Source of the DNA: Bacillota bacterium
Lineage (GTDB): Bacteria > Bacillota > Clostridia > Lachnospirales > Lachnospiraceae
DNA length: 64,000 nt
Assembly (NCBI GenBank): GCA_030526045.1
Contig: JAUNDN010000001.1
Span: 142,377 to 206,376 of the forward strand
Direction of reading: 5' to 3'
In this document: one piece after another, positions 33,472 through 44,200 of the stretch
How the letters are laid out: every line of letters begins with the position of its first letter
Position numbering within the stretch: position 1 is the first letter of the stretch
Program-made: the position numbers and the translations under genes
Notes under the pieces: model-generated
Database searches by the model: none
The model's input: only the letters and a program-made list of their open reading frames with translations
Told to the model about the DNA's origin: nothing

Positions 33472-35865
33472 TTAAACGAGTACTTCCTTCTGACTGTCCA
33501 CAAACTGCTTGATGCGGGACGCATTGACATATTTTTTCACCTTGTCGCCTTCTACAATTACCAAGGTAGGTGCCTGCATGATGCCGTATTTGTTTGCCAG
33601 CTCCATATTTTCCTCTGCATCTATCAAAATGTACTTGAAATCCTTCAGATATTCCTTGGCCAGCTTGCAGTTCGGGCAGGTCTTGGTGGTAAACAGATAA
33701 GCAATTTGTTCCGGTGTCTCTACGGACACGCTCACCTTCTCATCCTCATAACCTGATAAGGTCACAACGCTTGTCACCGGTCTCTTTAAAACAGACTTGG
33801 CTACATTGTAGGTTTTACGGTTTGCATATTCCTGCAGCTTACCGTCATTCCAGTTCTGCACCGGTCTGTAGTAGCCTGTGATACGGCTGTAAACCTCAGT
33901 CACCTTACCGCAGATCGGGCACTTCATCTGTTCTCCTGCAAGATACCCATGCTCTCTGCAGATGGAATAGGTGGGTGAAAGTGTATAATAAGGCAATTTA
34001 TAATTTTCCGCAATGGTTCTGATCAGATCAGCTGCTGCTTTCCAGTCGGGAAGCTTCTCTCCGAGGAATGCATGGAAAACCGTTCCTGAGGTGTACAGCG
34101 TCTGTAGCTCGTCCTGAATATCCAAAGCATCAAAAATGTCCTCCGAATAATCAACCGGCAGATGAGAGGAATTGGTATAATAAGGGGTATCTCCCAGCTT
34201 CCCTGCCGTCTTGATTGCAGGCCATCTCTTCTTGTCATGTTTCGCAAGACGATAGGTCGTGCTTTCTGCAGGAGTCGCCTCCAGATTATAGAGGTCACCG
34301 TACTGCTCCTGATAATCGGAAAGTCGGTTTCTCATATGGTTCAGAACCTCTTTGGTAAATTCCTGGGTTCTCTTATCGGTCATATCGGCACGCAGCCAGT
34401 TGGCATTTAAGCCCACCTCATTCATACCGATCAGTCCGATTGTTGAGAAATGATTGTCAAAGGTTCCAAGATAACGCTTCGTGTACGGATACAAGCCCTC
34501 ATCCAAAAGCTTGGTAATGACTCCACGTTTCATCTTTAAAGATCTTGCCGCAATATCCATCATTTTATTCAGACGCCTGTAAAAGTCATCCTTGTTGGCT
34601 GACAGATAAGCAATTCTGGGCATATTGATCGTAACAACGCCCACACTTCCCGTGCTCTCACCGGAGCCGAAGAAGCCGCCTGTTTTCTTGCGCAACTCAC
34701 GAAGATCCAGACGAAGTCTGCAACACATACTTCTCACATCACTGGGCTCCATGTCGGAATTGATATAATTTGAGAAATAAGGTGTTCCATACTTTGCTGT
34801 CATTTCAAAGAGAAGACGGTTGTTCTCTGTATCGGACCAGTCAAAGTCTCTGGTAATGGAATAAGTAGGAATGGGATACTGAAAGCCTCTGCCATTGGCA
34901 TCGCCCTCGATCATGGTCTCAATAAAGGCCTTGTTGATCATATCCATTTCCTTCTTGCAATCCTTATATTTGAAATCCATTTCCTTGCCACCCACAATTG
35001 CGGGAAGCTCTGCAAGGTCTGCAGGAACCGTCCAATCCAGTGTAATATTGGAGAAGGGTGCCTGTGTACCCCAACGGCTGGGCGTATTTACGCCATAAAC
35101 AAATGCTTCAATACATTTTTTCACTTCCTTATAAGAAAGGTTGTCCACTTTCACAAAGGGTGCCAGATAGGTATCAAAGGAAGAGAATGCCTGCGCTCCT
35201 GCCCACTCATTCTGCATAATACCGAGGAAGTTTACCATCTGGTTGCAGAGCACGGAAAGATGTGCTGCCGGCGCTGATGTAATCTTACCAGTGATTCCGC
35301 CAAGTCCCTCTGTGATCAGCTGCTTTAAGGACCAACCTGCACAGTAACCGGTGAGCATGGACAGATCATGGATATGGATATCCGCATTTCTGTGTGCTTC
35401 TGCAATTTCCTCATCATAGATTTCCGACAGCCAGTAATTTGCCGTTACCGCACCGGAATTACTTAAAATCAAGCCACCTACGGAATAAGTCACTGTAGAG
35501 TTTTCTTTTACTCTCCAGTCCTCTACCTTCACATAGCTGTTTACAACATCTTTATAATCAAGGATGGTGGATTTCATGGTACGCATTTTTTCCCGCTGCT
35601 TACGATACAAAATATAAGCTTTTGCAGCCTCTGCGTAGCCTGCCTGTTCCAAAACCTTCTCCACGCTGTCCTGAATATCCTCAACGTGAATTCTTTCATT
35701 CTTTACCTTCCCTTGAAAGTCTGCTGTTACACGAAGGGCAAGCAAATCCACCACATCATTATTATACTGTACATCTGTGGCATTAAACGCCTTCATGATC
35801 GCGTCACTGATCTTCGTCAAAGTAAAATCTGCCAGTTCCCCTTCTCTTTTGATAACCTGAAACAT
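33472..35865 (-). CDS. nrdD: Anaerobic ribonucleoside-triphosphate reductase with fused glutaredoxin-like domain
   Basis: A 797-residue class III ribonucleotide reductase. It starts with an ATP-cone (about 1-90), followed by the barrel with the active-site Cys region (RSMCCRLRLDLRELRK), a zinc site of CxxH/CxxC type (CREHGY...CPICG, about 638-653) and the glycyl radical loop RITGYY (Gly664). The usual protein ends soon after this; here about 80 more residues form a thioredoxin/glutaredoxin fold with redox motif CPNC at 730-733 and a cis-Pro MQAPTLV. The fusion could supply the reductant for the enzyme. No nrdG activase is adjacent. Two NrdR boxes and a sigma-A promoter precede it. Confidence 0.95.
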   Translation of the reverse strand: MFQVIKREGELADFTLTKISDAIMKAFNATDVQYNNDVVDLLALRVTADFQGKVKNERIHVEDIQDSVEKVLEQAGYAEAAKAYILYRKQREKMRTMKSTILDYKDVVNSYVKVEDWRVKENSTVTYSVGGLILSNSGAVTANYWLSEIYDEEIAEAHRNADIHIHDLSMLTGYCAGWSLKQLITEGLGGITGKITSAPAAHLSVLCNQMVNFLGIMQNEWAGAQAFSSFDTYLAPFVKVDNLSYKEVKKCIEAFVYGVNTPSRWGTQAPFSNITLDWTVPADLAELPAIVGGKEMDFKYKDCKKEMDMINKAFIETMIEGDANGRGFQYPIPTYSITRDFDWSDTENNRLLFEMTAKYGTPYFSNYINSDMEPSDVRSMCCRLRLDLRELRKKTGGFFGSGESTGSVGVVTINMPRIAYLSANKDDFYRRLNKMMDIAARSLKMKRGVITKLLDEGLYPYTKRYLGTFDNHFSTIGLIGMNEVGLNANWLRADMTDKRTQEFTKEVLNHMRNRLSDYQEQYGDLYNLEATPAESTTYRLAKHDKKRWPAIKTAGKLGDTPYYTNSSHLPVDYSEDIFDALDIQDELQTLYTSGTVFHAFLGEKLPDWKAAADLIRTIAENYKLPYYTLSPTYSICREHGYLAGEQMKCPICGKVTEVYSRITGYYRPVQNWNDGKLQEYANRKTYNVAKSVLKRPVTSVVTLSGYEDEKVSVSVETPEQIAYLFTTKTCPNCKLAKEYLKDFKYILIDAEENMELANKYGIMQAPTLVIVEGDKVKKYVNASRIKQFVDSQKEVLV

Positions 35866-35961
35866 CCAAAAGTCCCCTCCATTACCTATAATACTTCACG
35901 CGAAGGCCACCTCGACCTCCGCTATTCGGTTTACATAACTATAAAAACACCGCTTATTAAA

Positions 35962-35990
35962 AGTGTAACATTTCAGGAAATAAAAGTCAA
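35962..35990 (-). promoter_or_regulatory. Sigma-A promoter of nrdD-pyrF
   Basis: TTGACT (35985-35990), 17-base spacer, TACACT (35962-35967) on the minus strand, leaving a leader of about 90 bases. NrdR boxes abut the upstream side. Confidence 0.8.
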
Positions 35991-35996
35991 TAAAAA

Positions 35997-36044
35997 ACAC
36001 AACATATTGTGTTGACATAAAATAATTAACATAATATGTTGTGC
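35997..36044 (-). promoter_or_regulatory. Tandem NrdR boxes
   Basis: Two 16-bp near-palindromes, 35997-36012 (ACACAACATATTGTGT) and 36029-36044 (ACATAATATGTTGTGC), fit the NrdR consensus ACACwATATAwTGTGT. Their starts are 32 bp apart, about three helical turns, as is normal for NrdR pairs. They lie directly upstream of the nrdD -35 box. Confidence 0.88.
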
Positions 36045-36058
36045 TGTTTTTCCGTTAA

Positions 36059-37105
36059 TTACCGGGTCTGCAAAAAGATATATTCTCTCTTGGCCTCTTC
36101 ATCATCCGGATAGGTTTTCAGATAACTTTCCATTAATACAGCTGCCTTTTTGTAATCGCAAAGTCGTTCATAGGCAATGATTTCATTCATTTTTAGTATC
36201 TGCATCATGCCATTGTCTTCTATTTTCATTGCGGTCTGAAAGGCAGTAAGTGCTCCTGCATAATCTCCGGTCTGCATCTTGCAAAGTCCCAGCTGATTCA
36301 GGACCTGAGGATTCGCTTCTCCGCTGTCTAAATAAGTATTGTATACGCTGATCGCGTAATTATTATCCCCCAGGGTCTCATAGGTCTTTCCCAGAAACAA
36401 CACCGCTTCATGGCCGCTCTCATCCCTAGCCTTTTCCAGATAGGTACGGGCATTCTCATAATCCTCCAGATAATAACAGATTCTGCCCTTTTCATAGTTG
36501 GTCATTCCCTTGGTTCCCGCATCCATCGCAGTCTGCAGATATTCCTGCCCGGTTTCCTTATAGCCGTTCGCATCAAGCACACTGTAAATTTCGATCAGTC
36601 TGTCATAATCTGCCGGATCTAAGGCAATTGTCCTGTCAAAATCTTCTTTGGCCTGATCCAGATTTCCCAGCTCCGCATAAAGGACTCCCCTCAGATAATA
36701 GGCATCCTTCTCTTCCTTCCTCAGTGCTGCAATGGCATCATATACCGCGATTGCACGTTCTCTGTCTCCCTGTTTATAATAAGCGGTTGCCAGATAGTAG
36801 TTGATGTCAAAATCCAGGTCACCGATTCTTCCGTCACTTCCTGCAAGCGCAGTTTCAAACGCCTGTGCTGCCTCAGCATACATGGTCTTTCCCATGTAGG
36901 CTAGTCCTTCCCCCCTGCTGATCAGCCGTTCATCTTCACCCGCAGTTCTTGCTGCCTCGAAGCTTACAAGGGCATTGTCATATTCCAAAGCAGCGATCTG
37001 CTCCATACCTGCTTTCAGGTTTTCGTTTTTGCCTGCTGCATTGCAACCGGAAAGCAAAAGTACAGATATTGTCGCAGCTGCTACCCAAATCCGTCTATTC
37101 TTCAT
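36059..37105 (-). CDS. TPR-repeat lipoprotein
   Basis: A 348-residue lipoprotein with lipobox LLLSGC and about eight tetratricopeptide repeats over residues 30-340 (for example DAYYLRGVLYAELGNLDQAKEDFDRTIALDP and VLNQLGLCKMQTGDYAGALTAFQTAM). TPR arrays bind proteins or peptides; here the array would be outside the membrane. It has its own promoter at 37149-37176. Role unknown. Confidence 0.85.
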   Translation of the reverse strand: MKNRRIWVAAATISVLLLSGCNAAGKNENLKAGMEQIAALEYDNALVSFEAARTAGEDERLISRGEGLAYMGKTMYAEAAQAFETALAGSDGRIGDLDFDINYYLATAYYKQGDRERAIAVYDAIAALRKEEKDAYYLRGVLYAELGNLDQAKEDFDRTIALDPADYDRLIEIYSVLDANGYKETGQEYLQTAMDAGTKGMTNYEKGRICYYLEDYENARTYLEKARDESGHEAVLFLGKTYETLGDNNYAISVYNTYLDSGEANPQVLNQLGLCKMQTGDYAGALTAFQTAMKIEDNGMMQILKMNEIIAYERLCDYKKAAVLMESYLKTYPDDEEAKREYIFLQTR

Positions 37106-37148
37106 TCATGTTCTCCACAATCTTCCTCTTAAAGGTACCTCTATTATC

Positions 37149-37176
37149 ATTATACTTTCTGTTTCGTTTTTTTCAA
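37149..37176 (-). promoter_or_regulatory. Sigma-A promoter of the TPR lipoprotein gene
   Basis: TTGAAA (37171-37176), 16-base spacer, consensus TATAAT (37149-37154) on the minus strand, ending just below the stop of the methyltransferase gene. Confidence 0.75.
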
Positions 37177-37177
37177 C

Positions 37178-38575
37178 TCATTTTCGAAGTCCCTTGGGAT
37201 AATGATTCTTCATAATGCCACCCGCCAGTTTTCCCCAGCCAAGGCTGTAGCCCTCTACAGTGATCAGATACCAGCCCTTTTCTCCTTCTGCCTGAAAGGT
37301 CTGTCCGGAAAGATATTCTTCTGCCTCCTTAACGGTTAAGTCGTATGTATGGACTGTCTCCTCCGGTTTTAAGCTGAGTGCCAGAGCATGAGAGGGTTCA
37401 AAACGATTCTTTTTAACCGTACCAAGATGGAGTCCTGCGCGAAGCACCTTAAGCCCCTTAAGAGAAGGCATACTCTCAGGTATCAGGTACAGCTGATCTC
37501 CAAATTTCAGATATTGCCCAGTAAGGGATTTTCGAAGGTACATCTTTTCAAATTCCAGCCATTCTCTGCATTCTCCCACAGGAAGCCCTTTCTGAATTCC
37601 TCCGCTGCTGAAGGTCTCTCCCTCCTTTACGCCTTCTTTTCTTAAGCATGCCATAAAATGCCCTTCGCCCTTAAGCTTGTGAGGCCAAAGTCTCACAGTT
37701 TTTGCAAGCTCCCCTTGCATCGCTCCGCTTTCTTCCGTAACGAAATCCATCCTACATATACCTTCCAGATATGTAGGATTCCCCGATTCCATACCGGGAA
37801 AATGTGGGATTTCCACCAAACGGAATTCCGGGTGGTCTGTAAGAAAGCTACTGATTGCCCCTTCATCCTCCTGTGGTGCAAAGGTACAGGTAGAATAAAC
37901 CATTGTTCCGCCGGGGCGCAGCATCCCGGCAGCACTTTCCAGAATATCCTTCTGCCTCCCTGCACACATGGAAACATTTTCCGGACTCCATTCCTTCACC
38001 GCTTCCTCATTTTTACGGAACATTCCTTCACCGGAGCAGGGAGCATCTACCAGAATTCTGTCAAAATACTCCCCAAAATGCGCCTTAAGAACAGCCGGTT
38101 CATGATTGGTGATAAGTGCATTCACCACTCCCATTCTCTCGATATTTTCTGACAGGATCTTTGCCCTCTGAGGATGGATCTCATTACAGACCAGAAGTCC
38201 CTGGCCTTTCATGGCTACTGCAATCTGGGTGCTCTTTCCTCCCGGAGCCGCACAAAGATCCAGAATTTTTTCTCCCGGCTTCGGGTCTAAAGCAGTAACC
38301 GGTGCCATAGCGCTTGCTTCCTGGATATAGTAAACCCCTGCCTCATGGAAGGGATGCTTTCCCGGTCTTCCTTCCTCTTTGTAATAATAACCGCCCTCTG
38401 CCCAGACAACCTTGTCCTCAAGAAAGTCTACTTTCCCGCATGCCTTACTTACATCCCCCTTCAGTTCATTAATCCTAAGGGACTGGCAGCTCGGCTTAGC
38501 ATAACTATTCTCAAAAGCTGGATACTCCTTCTGCAACATTTGCATCATCCTGTTTCTAAACTGTTCGGGCAGCAT
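37178..38575 (-). CDS. 16S rRNA m5C methyltransferase, RsmF/RsmB type
   Basis: A 465-residue SAM-dependent enzyme of the NOL1/NOP2/Sun family. The SAM site LDLCAAPGGKSTQIA lies at about residue 110, the catalytic Cys pair in DAPCSGEGMFRK (about 177) and STCTFAPQEDEG (about 230). The C-terminal part after about residue 290 carries the extra domains seen in RsmF-like proteins, ending with a PUA-like stretch (LSLGWGKLAGGIMKNHYPKGLR). The exact target cytosine cannot be told from sequence. Confidence 0.9.
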   Translation of the reverse strand: MLPEQFRNRMMQMLQKEYPAFENSYAKPSCQSLRINELKGDVSKACGKVDFLEDKVVWAEGGYYYKEEGRPGKHPFHEAGVYYIQEASAMAPVTALDPKPGEKILDLCAAPGGKSTQIAVAMKGQGLLVCNEIHPQRAKILSENIERMGVVNALITNHEPAVLKAHFGEYFDRILVDAPCSGEGMFRKNEEAVKEWSPENVSMCAGRQKDILESAAGMLRPGGTMVYSTCTFAPQEDEGAISSFLTDHPEFRLVEIPHFPGMESGNPTYLEGICRMDFVTEESGAMQGELAKTVRLWPHKLKGEGHFMACLRKEGVKEGETFSSGGIQKGLPVGECREWLEFEKMYLRKSLTGQYLKFGDQLYLIPESMPSLKGLKVLRAGLHLGTVKKNRFEPSHALALSLKPEETVHTYDLTVKEAEEYLSGQTFQAEGEKGWYLITVEGYSLGWGKLAGGIMKNHYPKGLRK

Positions 38576-38685
38576 CGTCTCTCCTCTTTCATCCTTCTTT
38601 TTCTCTTCTTAAAATAACAGATTTCTCGTAATTTTTCCACAGAATAATATAGGGAAAATACCGGACAAATGTCCCATTTTGGGTA

Positions 38686-38713
38686 TTGTTATTTTTTCTT
38701 TCTGCTCTATAAT
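38686..38713 (+). promoter_or_regulatory. Promoter of the MMPL-GLUG operon
   Basis: TTGTTA (38686-38691), 16-base spacer, consensus TATAAT (38708-38713). A likely target of the downstream TetR-family regulator, though no clear operator palindrome is visible. Confidence 0.65.
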
Positions 38714-38770
38714 TTTGTGAAAACAAAGAATACTCTGTACCAATTGCTCAGACGAAAGGAATGAATTTAA

Positions 38771-41221
38771 ATGGAGAAAAATAAGGCAACCCCTATGGAA
38801 AAGCTGGCTACCTTTATCGTAGATAAACGTAACCTGTTTTTTCTTTTATACATATTTGCCATTGTATTCTGCTTCTTTTCCACAGGCTGGGTTAATGTTG
38901 AAAACGACATTACCACCTATCTTCCGGAAGAAACAGAAACCAGGCAGGGGCTCACCCTGATGAATGATGAATTTGTCACCTACGGTTCCGCAAAGGTCAT
39001 GGTATCCAATATCACCTATAAAACCGCAGAGCAATTAAAGGAAGCTATGGAAGAGATTGAAGGGGTTTCCGGCATCACCTTTGACAATACAAAGGAGCAT
39101 TATATCAACTCTTCTGCTCTGTTTGACATCACCTTTGACGGGACAAGTGATGAACAGATCAGCATCCTTGCCCTGCACAGCGTTGAAGAGCTGCTCGCAG
39201 GCTACGACACCTATATAGATACGGAAGTGGGTGCTGATGACGCTGCCAGCCTGCAGGAGGAAATGCAGGTCATTATCGTTATAGCCGCTATCATCATCGT
39301 GATCGTCCTGACGATCACCTCTCGTGCTTATGCAGAGGTTCCTGTTCTGATTGCCACCTTTGGGGTAGCTGCCATTTTAAATATGGGAACCAACTTTTTG
39401 TGTGGAACGATTTCCTTTATCTCCAACTCCGTGACAGTCGTTCTGCAGCTTGCTCTGGCAATTGACTATGCCATTATCCTCTGCCATCGCTTCAGTGATG
39501 AGCACGAAACCCTGCCATCCAGGGAGGCCTGTATCGCTGCCCTGAGTAAAGCGATCCCGGAGATTTCCTCCTCCTCCCTCACCACAATTTCCGGTCTGGC
39601 TGCCCTTGCCTTCATGCATTTCCGTATCGGTATGGATCTTGCCACCGTATTGATCAAGGCAATTCTATTAAGCCTTTTATCGGTATTTACGTTAATGCCC
39701 GGATTGCTTATGCTGTTCAGCAATCTGATTGACAAGACCAAGCATCGCAAGATCCTTCCATCCATCACTGCAGTAGGAAAACTTGCTGTAGGGACGCGCT
39801 TTATCATCCCTCCCATCTTTGTGGTTGTTCTTGTCATCGCTGCTGTTCTTTCCGGGAAATGTCCTTACTGCTATAGCTTTACCGATCTGACTACCACAAA
39901 GCAGAATGAAAGCCAGATCGCCTATCAGAAAATTAAGAACACCTTCGGCACCAGTAACATGGTAGCTGTGATCATTCCTTCCGGAGATTATCGGTCAGAG
40001 GGCGCTCTCTTGAATACCCTGGAAGGCTATCCGGAAGTAAAATCTGCAACCGGACTTGCCAACACGGAAGCCATGGACGGCTATATGCTGACCTCAGCAC
40101 TGAATCCAAGGGAATTTTCCGAGCTGGCAGGCATTGAATATGAGCTTTCCAAGCTGCTCTATTCTGCCTATGCCGTAAATGATGATCAATACGGTCAGTT
40201 TTTAAACGGACTTGATCAGTATGAGGTTCCTCTGTTTGATATGTTTCTGTTTATGAAGGATCAGATGGAAGCAGGAAACATTACCCTGAAGGGTGATATT
40301 CAGGATTCTCTGGATGAGCTGTTCGACCAGCTGGAAAAAGCAAAACTGCAGTTACAGACTGATGAATATACCCGACTTGTAGTATATCTGAATCTTCCGG
40401 AGGAAAGCCAGGAAACCTTTGATTTTCTGAAGGTCATTCATCAGGAAGCAGCAAAATACTATGACAGCGATGTTTATGTAGTGGGCAATTCCACCAGTGA
40501 CTATGATCTGTCCTCCTCTTTTGCGGAGGATAATATTCTGATCAGTATTCTCTCTGCCCTGTTCGTTATCGTGATCCTGCTGTTTACCTTTAAATCGGCA
40601 GGGTTGCCTGTTCTGCTGATCCTGGTAATTCAGGGAAGTATCTGGATCAACTTTTCCTTCCCTACTCTCTATGAGGAGCCGCTCTATTTCCTGAGCTATC
40701 TGATCGTCAACTCCATTCAGATGGGAGCTAATATTGACTATGCGATTGTAATATCAAGCCACTATAAAGATCTGAAGCAGGAAATGCATCCGAAGGAAGC
40801 AATTGTTGAAGCCCTGAACGAAGCCTTTCCTACCATCTTTACCTCCGGCTCCATTCTGGCTGTTGCAGGCGCTCTGATCGGTCAGATGACCACCAATCCG
40901 ATCATTGCCGCCATCGGAAACTGCTTAAGCAGAGGTACCATCATCTCCATTTTTCTGGTGTTTGGCGTACTGCCACAGATCCTGGTACTTGGAGACAATA
41001 TTATCGAGCGCACCAGCTTTGAATTGAACCGGATCAACCTTTCCCCTAAATCCTATGCGGGAACAGTTCGCGTCCATGGCTATCTGCGTGGTAAGGTAAA
41101 CGGCACTCTGGAAGGTACCTTTTCCGGCGTAATCAAAGGGGATATGGAAGCCACTGTCACCTCCGGGAAAGCAGTTCTGCTTGAGGCAGCAGATCAGGAA
41201 GGAGAACAACAAGATGAATAA
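38771..41221 (+). CDS. MMPL/RND-superfamily exporter
   Basis: An 816-residue transporter with two repeated halves, each having one helix, a large extracellular domain and five further helices. The RND signature is in the fourth helix regions: LALAIDYAIILCHRF (about 228) and MGANIDYAIVISSHYK (about 654), each with the Asp-Tyr pair that carries protons. After the last helix a cytoplasmic beta-like tail of about 55 residues (VRVHGYLRGKVNGTLEGTFSGVIKGD) follows. MMPL proteins move lipids, glycolipids or hydrophobic drugs. Its 3' end overlaps the next gene by eight bases, so the exporter and the surface protein are made together. Confidence 0.88.
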   Translation: MEKNKATPMEKLATFIVDKRNLFFLLYIFAIVFCFFSTGWVNVENDITTYLPEETETRQGLTLMNDEFVTYGSAKVMVSNITYKTAEQLKEAMEEIEGVSGITFDNTKEHYINSSALFDITFDGTSDEQISILALHSVEELLAGYDTYIDTEVGADDAASLQEEMQVIIVIAAIIIVIVLTITSRAYAEVPVLIATFGVAAILNMGTNFLCGTISFISNSVTVVLQLALAIDYAIILCHRFSDEHETLPSREACIAALSKAIPEISSSSLTTISGLAALAFMHFRIGMDLATVLIKAILLSLLSVFTLMPGLLMLFSNLIDKTKHRKILPSITAVGKLAVGTRFIIPPIFVVVLVIAAVLSGKCPYCYSFTDLTTTKQNESQIAYQKIKNTFGTSNMVAVIIPSGDYRSEGALLNTLEGYPEVKSATGLANTEAMDGYMLTSALNPREFSELAGIEYELSKLLYSAYAVNDDQYGQFLNGLDQYEVPLFDMFLFMKDQMEAGNITLKGDIQDSLDELFDQLEKAKLQLQTDEYTRLVVYLNLPEESQETFDFLKVIHQEAAKYYDSDVYVVGNSTSDYDLSSSFAEDNILISILSALFVIVILLFTFKSAGLPVLLILVIQGSIWINFSFPTLYEEPLYFLSYLIVNSIQMGANIDYAIVISSHYKDLKQEMHPKEAIVEALNEAFPTIFTSGSILAVAGALIGQMTTNPIIAAIGNCLSRGTIISIFLVFGVLPQILVLGDNIIERTSFELNRINLSPKSYAGTVRVHGYLRGKVNGTLEGTFSGVIKGDMEATVTSGKAVLLEAADQEGEQQDE

Positions 41222-44200
41222 CCGATTAAACCATTGCAAAAAGAAACAAACGGCAGCAGCCATACTTGCCCTTCTTCTCTGCGCTCTGCCCTGTCTTACC
41301 AGATTGAACGCTTATGCTTCCCCGGAGGCATCTTTCCTCAATACAGAAGATGCCATTCATATATCCACAGCACAGGACCTTCTTACCTTTGCCACAAACT
41401 GTACCACAGATACCTGGTCGCAGAATAAGCTTTTCATCCTGGATAATGACATTGATCTTCGTAGCACCGACTTTTCGCCCATTCCAACCTTTGGCGGCAT
41501 TTTCCTGGGACAGGGACATACGATCAGTGGTTTCACTCTTGACGCCGGAAGCAACTTTGCCGGACTGTTCCGCTATGTACAGGAAAGCGGTGAGATCTAT
41601 CAGTTGTCTATATCCGGCAGAGCAGTTTCTGATGAGGGTCACTCCGGGCTTGCTCTCCTTGCTGGCTGTAATTATGGTCTGATCAGCGGATGCCATGTTT
41701 CCGGCAGCGTCAGTGGCTCTAATCAGTTAGGCAGCATTGCCGGTGTAAACGAGGTAAGCGGCATTATCACGGATTGCATTTCCGAAGGAACCGTTTACGG
41801 CAGCCACCTGACAGGCGGTATTGTCGGATCCAATAAAGGCAACATCAAAAACTGCACCAGCCACTGCAATGTCAACACCACTCCTTCTGATAACAGTATT
41901 GACCTTACCTCCATCAATCTGGATGCTACACTGACCAATCTTCTCACCACCGAAAACGCTGCATCTGTCACCGATATCGGTGGAATTGCAGGGGAAAACT
42001 CCGGTATGATCCGCGCCTGTATCAACAAAGGGAACGTGGGCTATCAGCATGTGGGCTATAACATCGGCGGCATCGCAGGAAGCCAGACCGGTTACATCGA
42101 GGGTTGTGTAAATTATGGCACGCTGAACGGCCGTAAAGACATTGGCGGAATTGCAGGACAGATGGAACCCAGCAGCGAGCTGGAATACACAGAGGATACC
42201 CTGCAAAAGCTGAATCAGGAATTTGATAAGCTACACGATCTTCTCACCAAGCTCGATTCCGATGCCAGCGCTGCTTCCTCAAGCATTTCCGTTCAAACCG
42301 ACAAGCTGCTTGACGCCGTGGAAAGTGCCCAGCAGGCAGTGGACTCCATTCTGGTTCAGGCAGGGGATGATTTTTCCCAGTTGACAGATCTGGACACTCT
42401 GACTTTGTCCTCTCCCAAGCCGATTTCCCTAGATTTTCTGGATTCTGTCCCCACGCCAGGCTCCTCACCGGAAGGAACACCCTCTGCTTCACCGGAGGGC
42501 ACGCCCTCAGCCACGCCGGATGGTTCACCTTCCCCCACGCCGGAGAGTTCACCTTCCCCTACGTCAACCGGGGCTACTGGGCATTCAGCGCGTGTGGAAA
42601 TCATTGACCAGACTCAATACAAGAAGGAAACAGAAGCCTTTATTTCCGAAAGACTGATGCAAAACCCGCCTGTCATCCGGACAGTCCGGTTATTTGCCGG
42701 GAATCCGGGAGAATTACCATCCTCATCTCCTACCCCGACACCATCTTCTTCCCCGACGGTCACCCCGACGGCAGCTCCTACTGCTTCGCCGGGATATCCT
42801 CTCCCAACGGGATGGGAAAGCTGGCCAACTCCAACCGGTTTTGACCTTGACGGCTATCAATACGATATCGACCGCGAAGAGGTCGAAAAAAGTCTGAATG
42901 ACGCGCAGCAGAATGTTTATGAGAATGCCTCCGACCTTCTTGAAAGTATGCAAAGGACTGCCAGGGATCAGGCCTCCAAGTTAAGTGACCGGATCTATTC
43001 CGCACAAAGTTCCCTAAACAGCAGTTTTTCCAGCATTATCGACAATACCAGACTGCTGAATTTCCTGGTGGATGATGAAAGCCAGCTGATTCTGGATGAT
43101 ATGCAGGCAATTAACGATGAGCTGAATGTGATTACTGATCTGCTGACAGATCCCCAGACCACCGACCCTGATGAGGTTGTAACCGATGTGTCTGATGATG
43201 ACACCCTGAGCGATATTACCGGAAAGGTTATGAACTGCATAAACAGCGGAACAATAAACGGTGATGTAAACGTGGGCGGCATCTCCGGTTCCCTCTCCCG
43301 TGAAAATGATCTTGATCCGGAGGATGATCTGAAGTTAGGTGATAATGCTACTTTAAATTTCCGATATAAGGAAAGAATTGTTGTACGCCAGTGTCAAAAC
43401 CAAGGCAGTGTTAACGGAAAGAAGGACTGTATTGGCGGAATTGCCGGTGAAATGAATCTCGGAAGCATTATGGAATGTCTAAACTCCGGCGACATCAAAA
43501 GCGATGGCAGCAAGATTGGCGGTATCGCTGGCTCATCCTCTTCCTCCATCCGTTCAAGCAACTCCAAATGCACTCTTTCCGGAGCAGACAAAATCGGTGG
43601 AATTGCAGGCTTCGGAACCACCATTGCAGACTGCCGGAGCATGATTAAAATTGAAAACGGTGAAAATTATCTGGGTTCCATTGCCGGAACTGTGGACTCC
43701 ATAGAAGATGTAACCGGCTGCTACTTTGTGGAAGGAGAAGCTGCCGGAATTGATGGTATCAGCTACAGCTCGCACGCAGAGAGCTTATCTTATGAAGAAT
43801 TTATGTGTCTGGCAGAAACACCCGAAATATTTGAAAAACTGTACTTGAAATTTGAAGCTGACGGCCAGCCTGTATCCACAATTGCTCTTAATTATGGAGA
43901 AAGCCTGCCTGCTTCCGCAATCCCTGCCGTTCCCGAAAAAAATGGACAGGTCGGAACCTGGGAAGCATTTGACCGCACTGACATTACCTTTGACCAGACC
44001 ATTGAAGCTGTCTATGATAACTACGTTACTACCATTGAGAGCACTCAGACTACCGGCAACCGTCCGGTGCTGCTTGTTGAAGGTACCTTTACTCCCGAGG
44101 ATCATTTAACCATCACACAGGTAGATGCATATCCTGCAGATGCACAAACACAGGCTGTCTGCCTGAAGGTTAAGATATCAGGCTCCTGTACCGGCCCCTA

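Noticed and set aside
41727..42206. GLUG-type direct repeats as a mobile element or CRISPR
   Set aside because: The periodic DNA similarity follows the codon repeats of the GLUG protein; spacing is irregular and no terminal repeats, transposase or cas genes are present.
42723..43005. Arg-rich minus-strand frames inside the GLUG gene
   Set aside because: They are antisense reflections of the Ser/Pro/Thr-rich linker of the surface protein.
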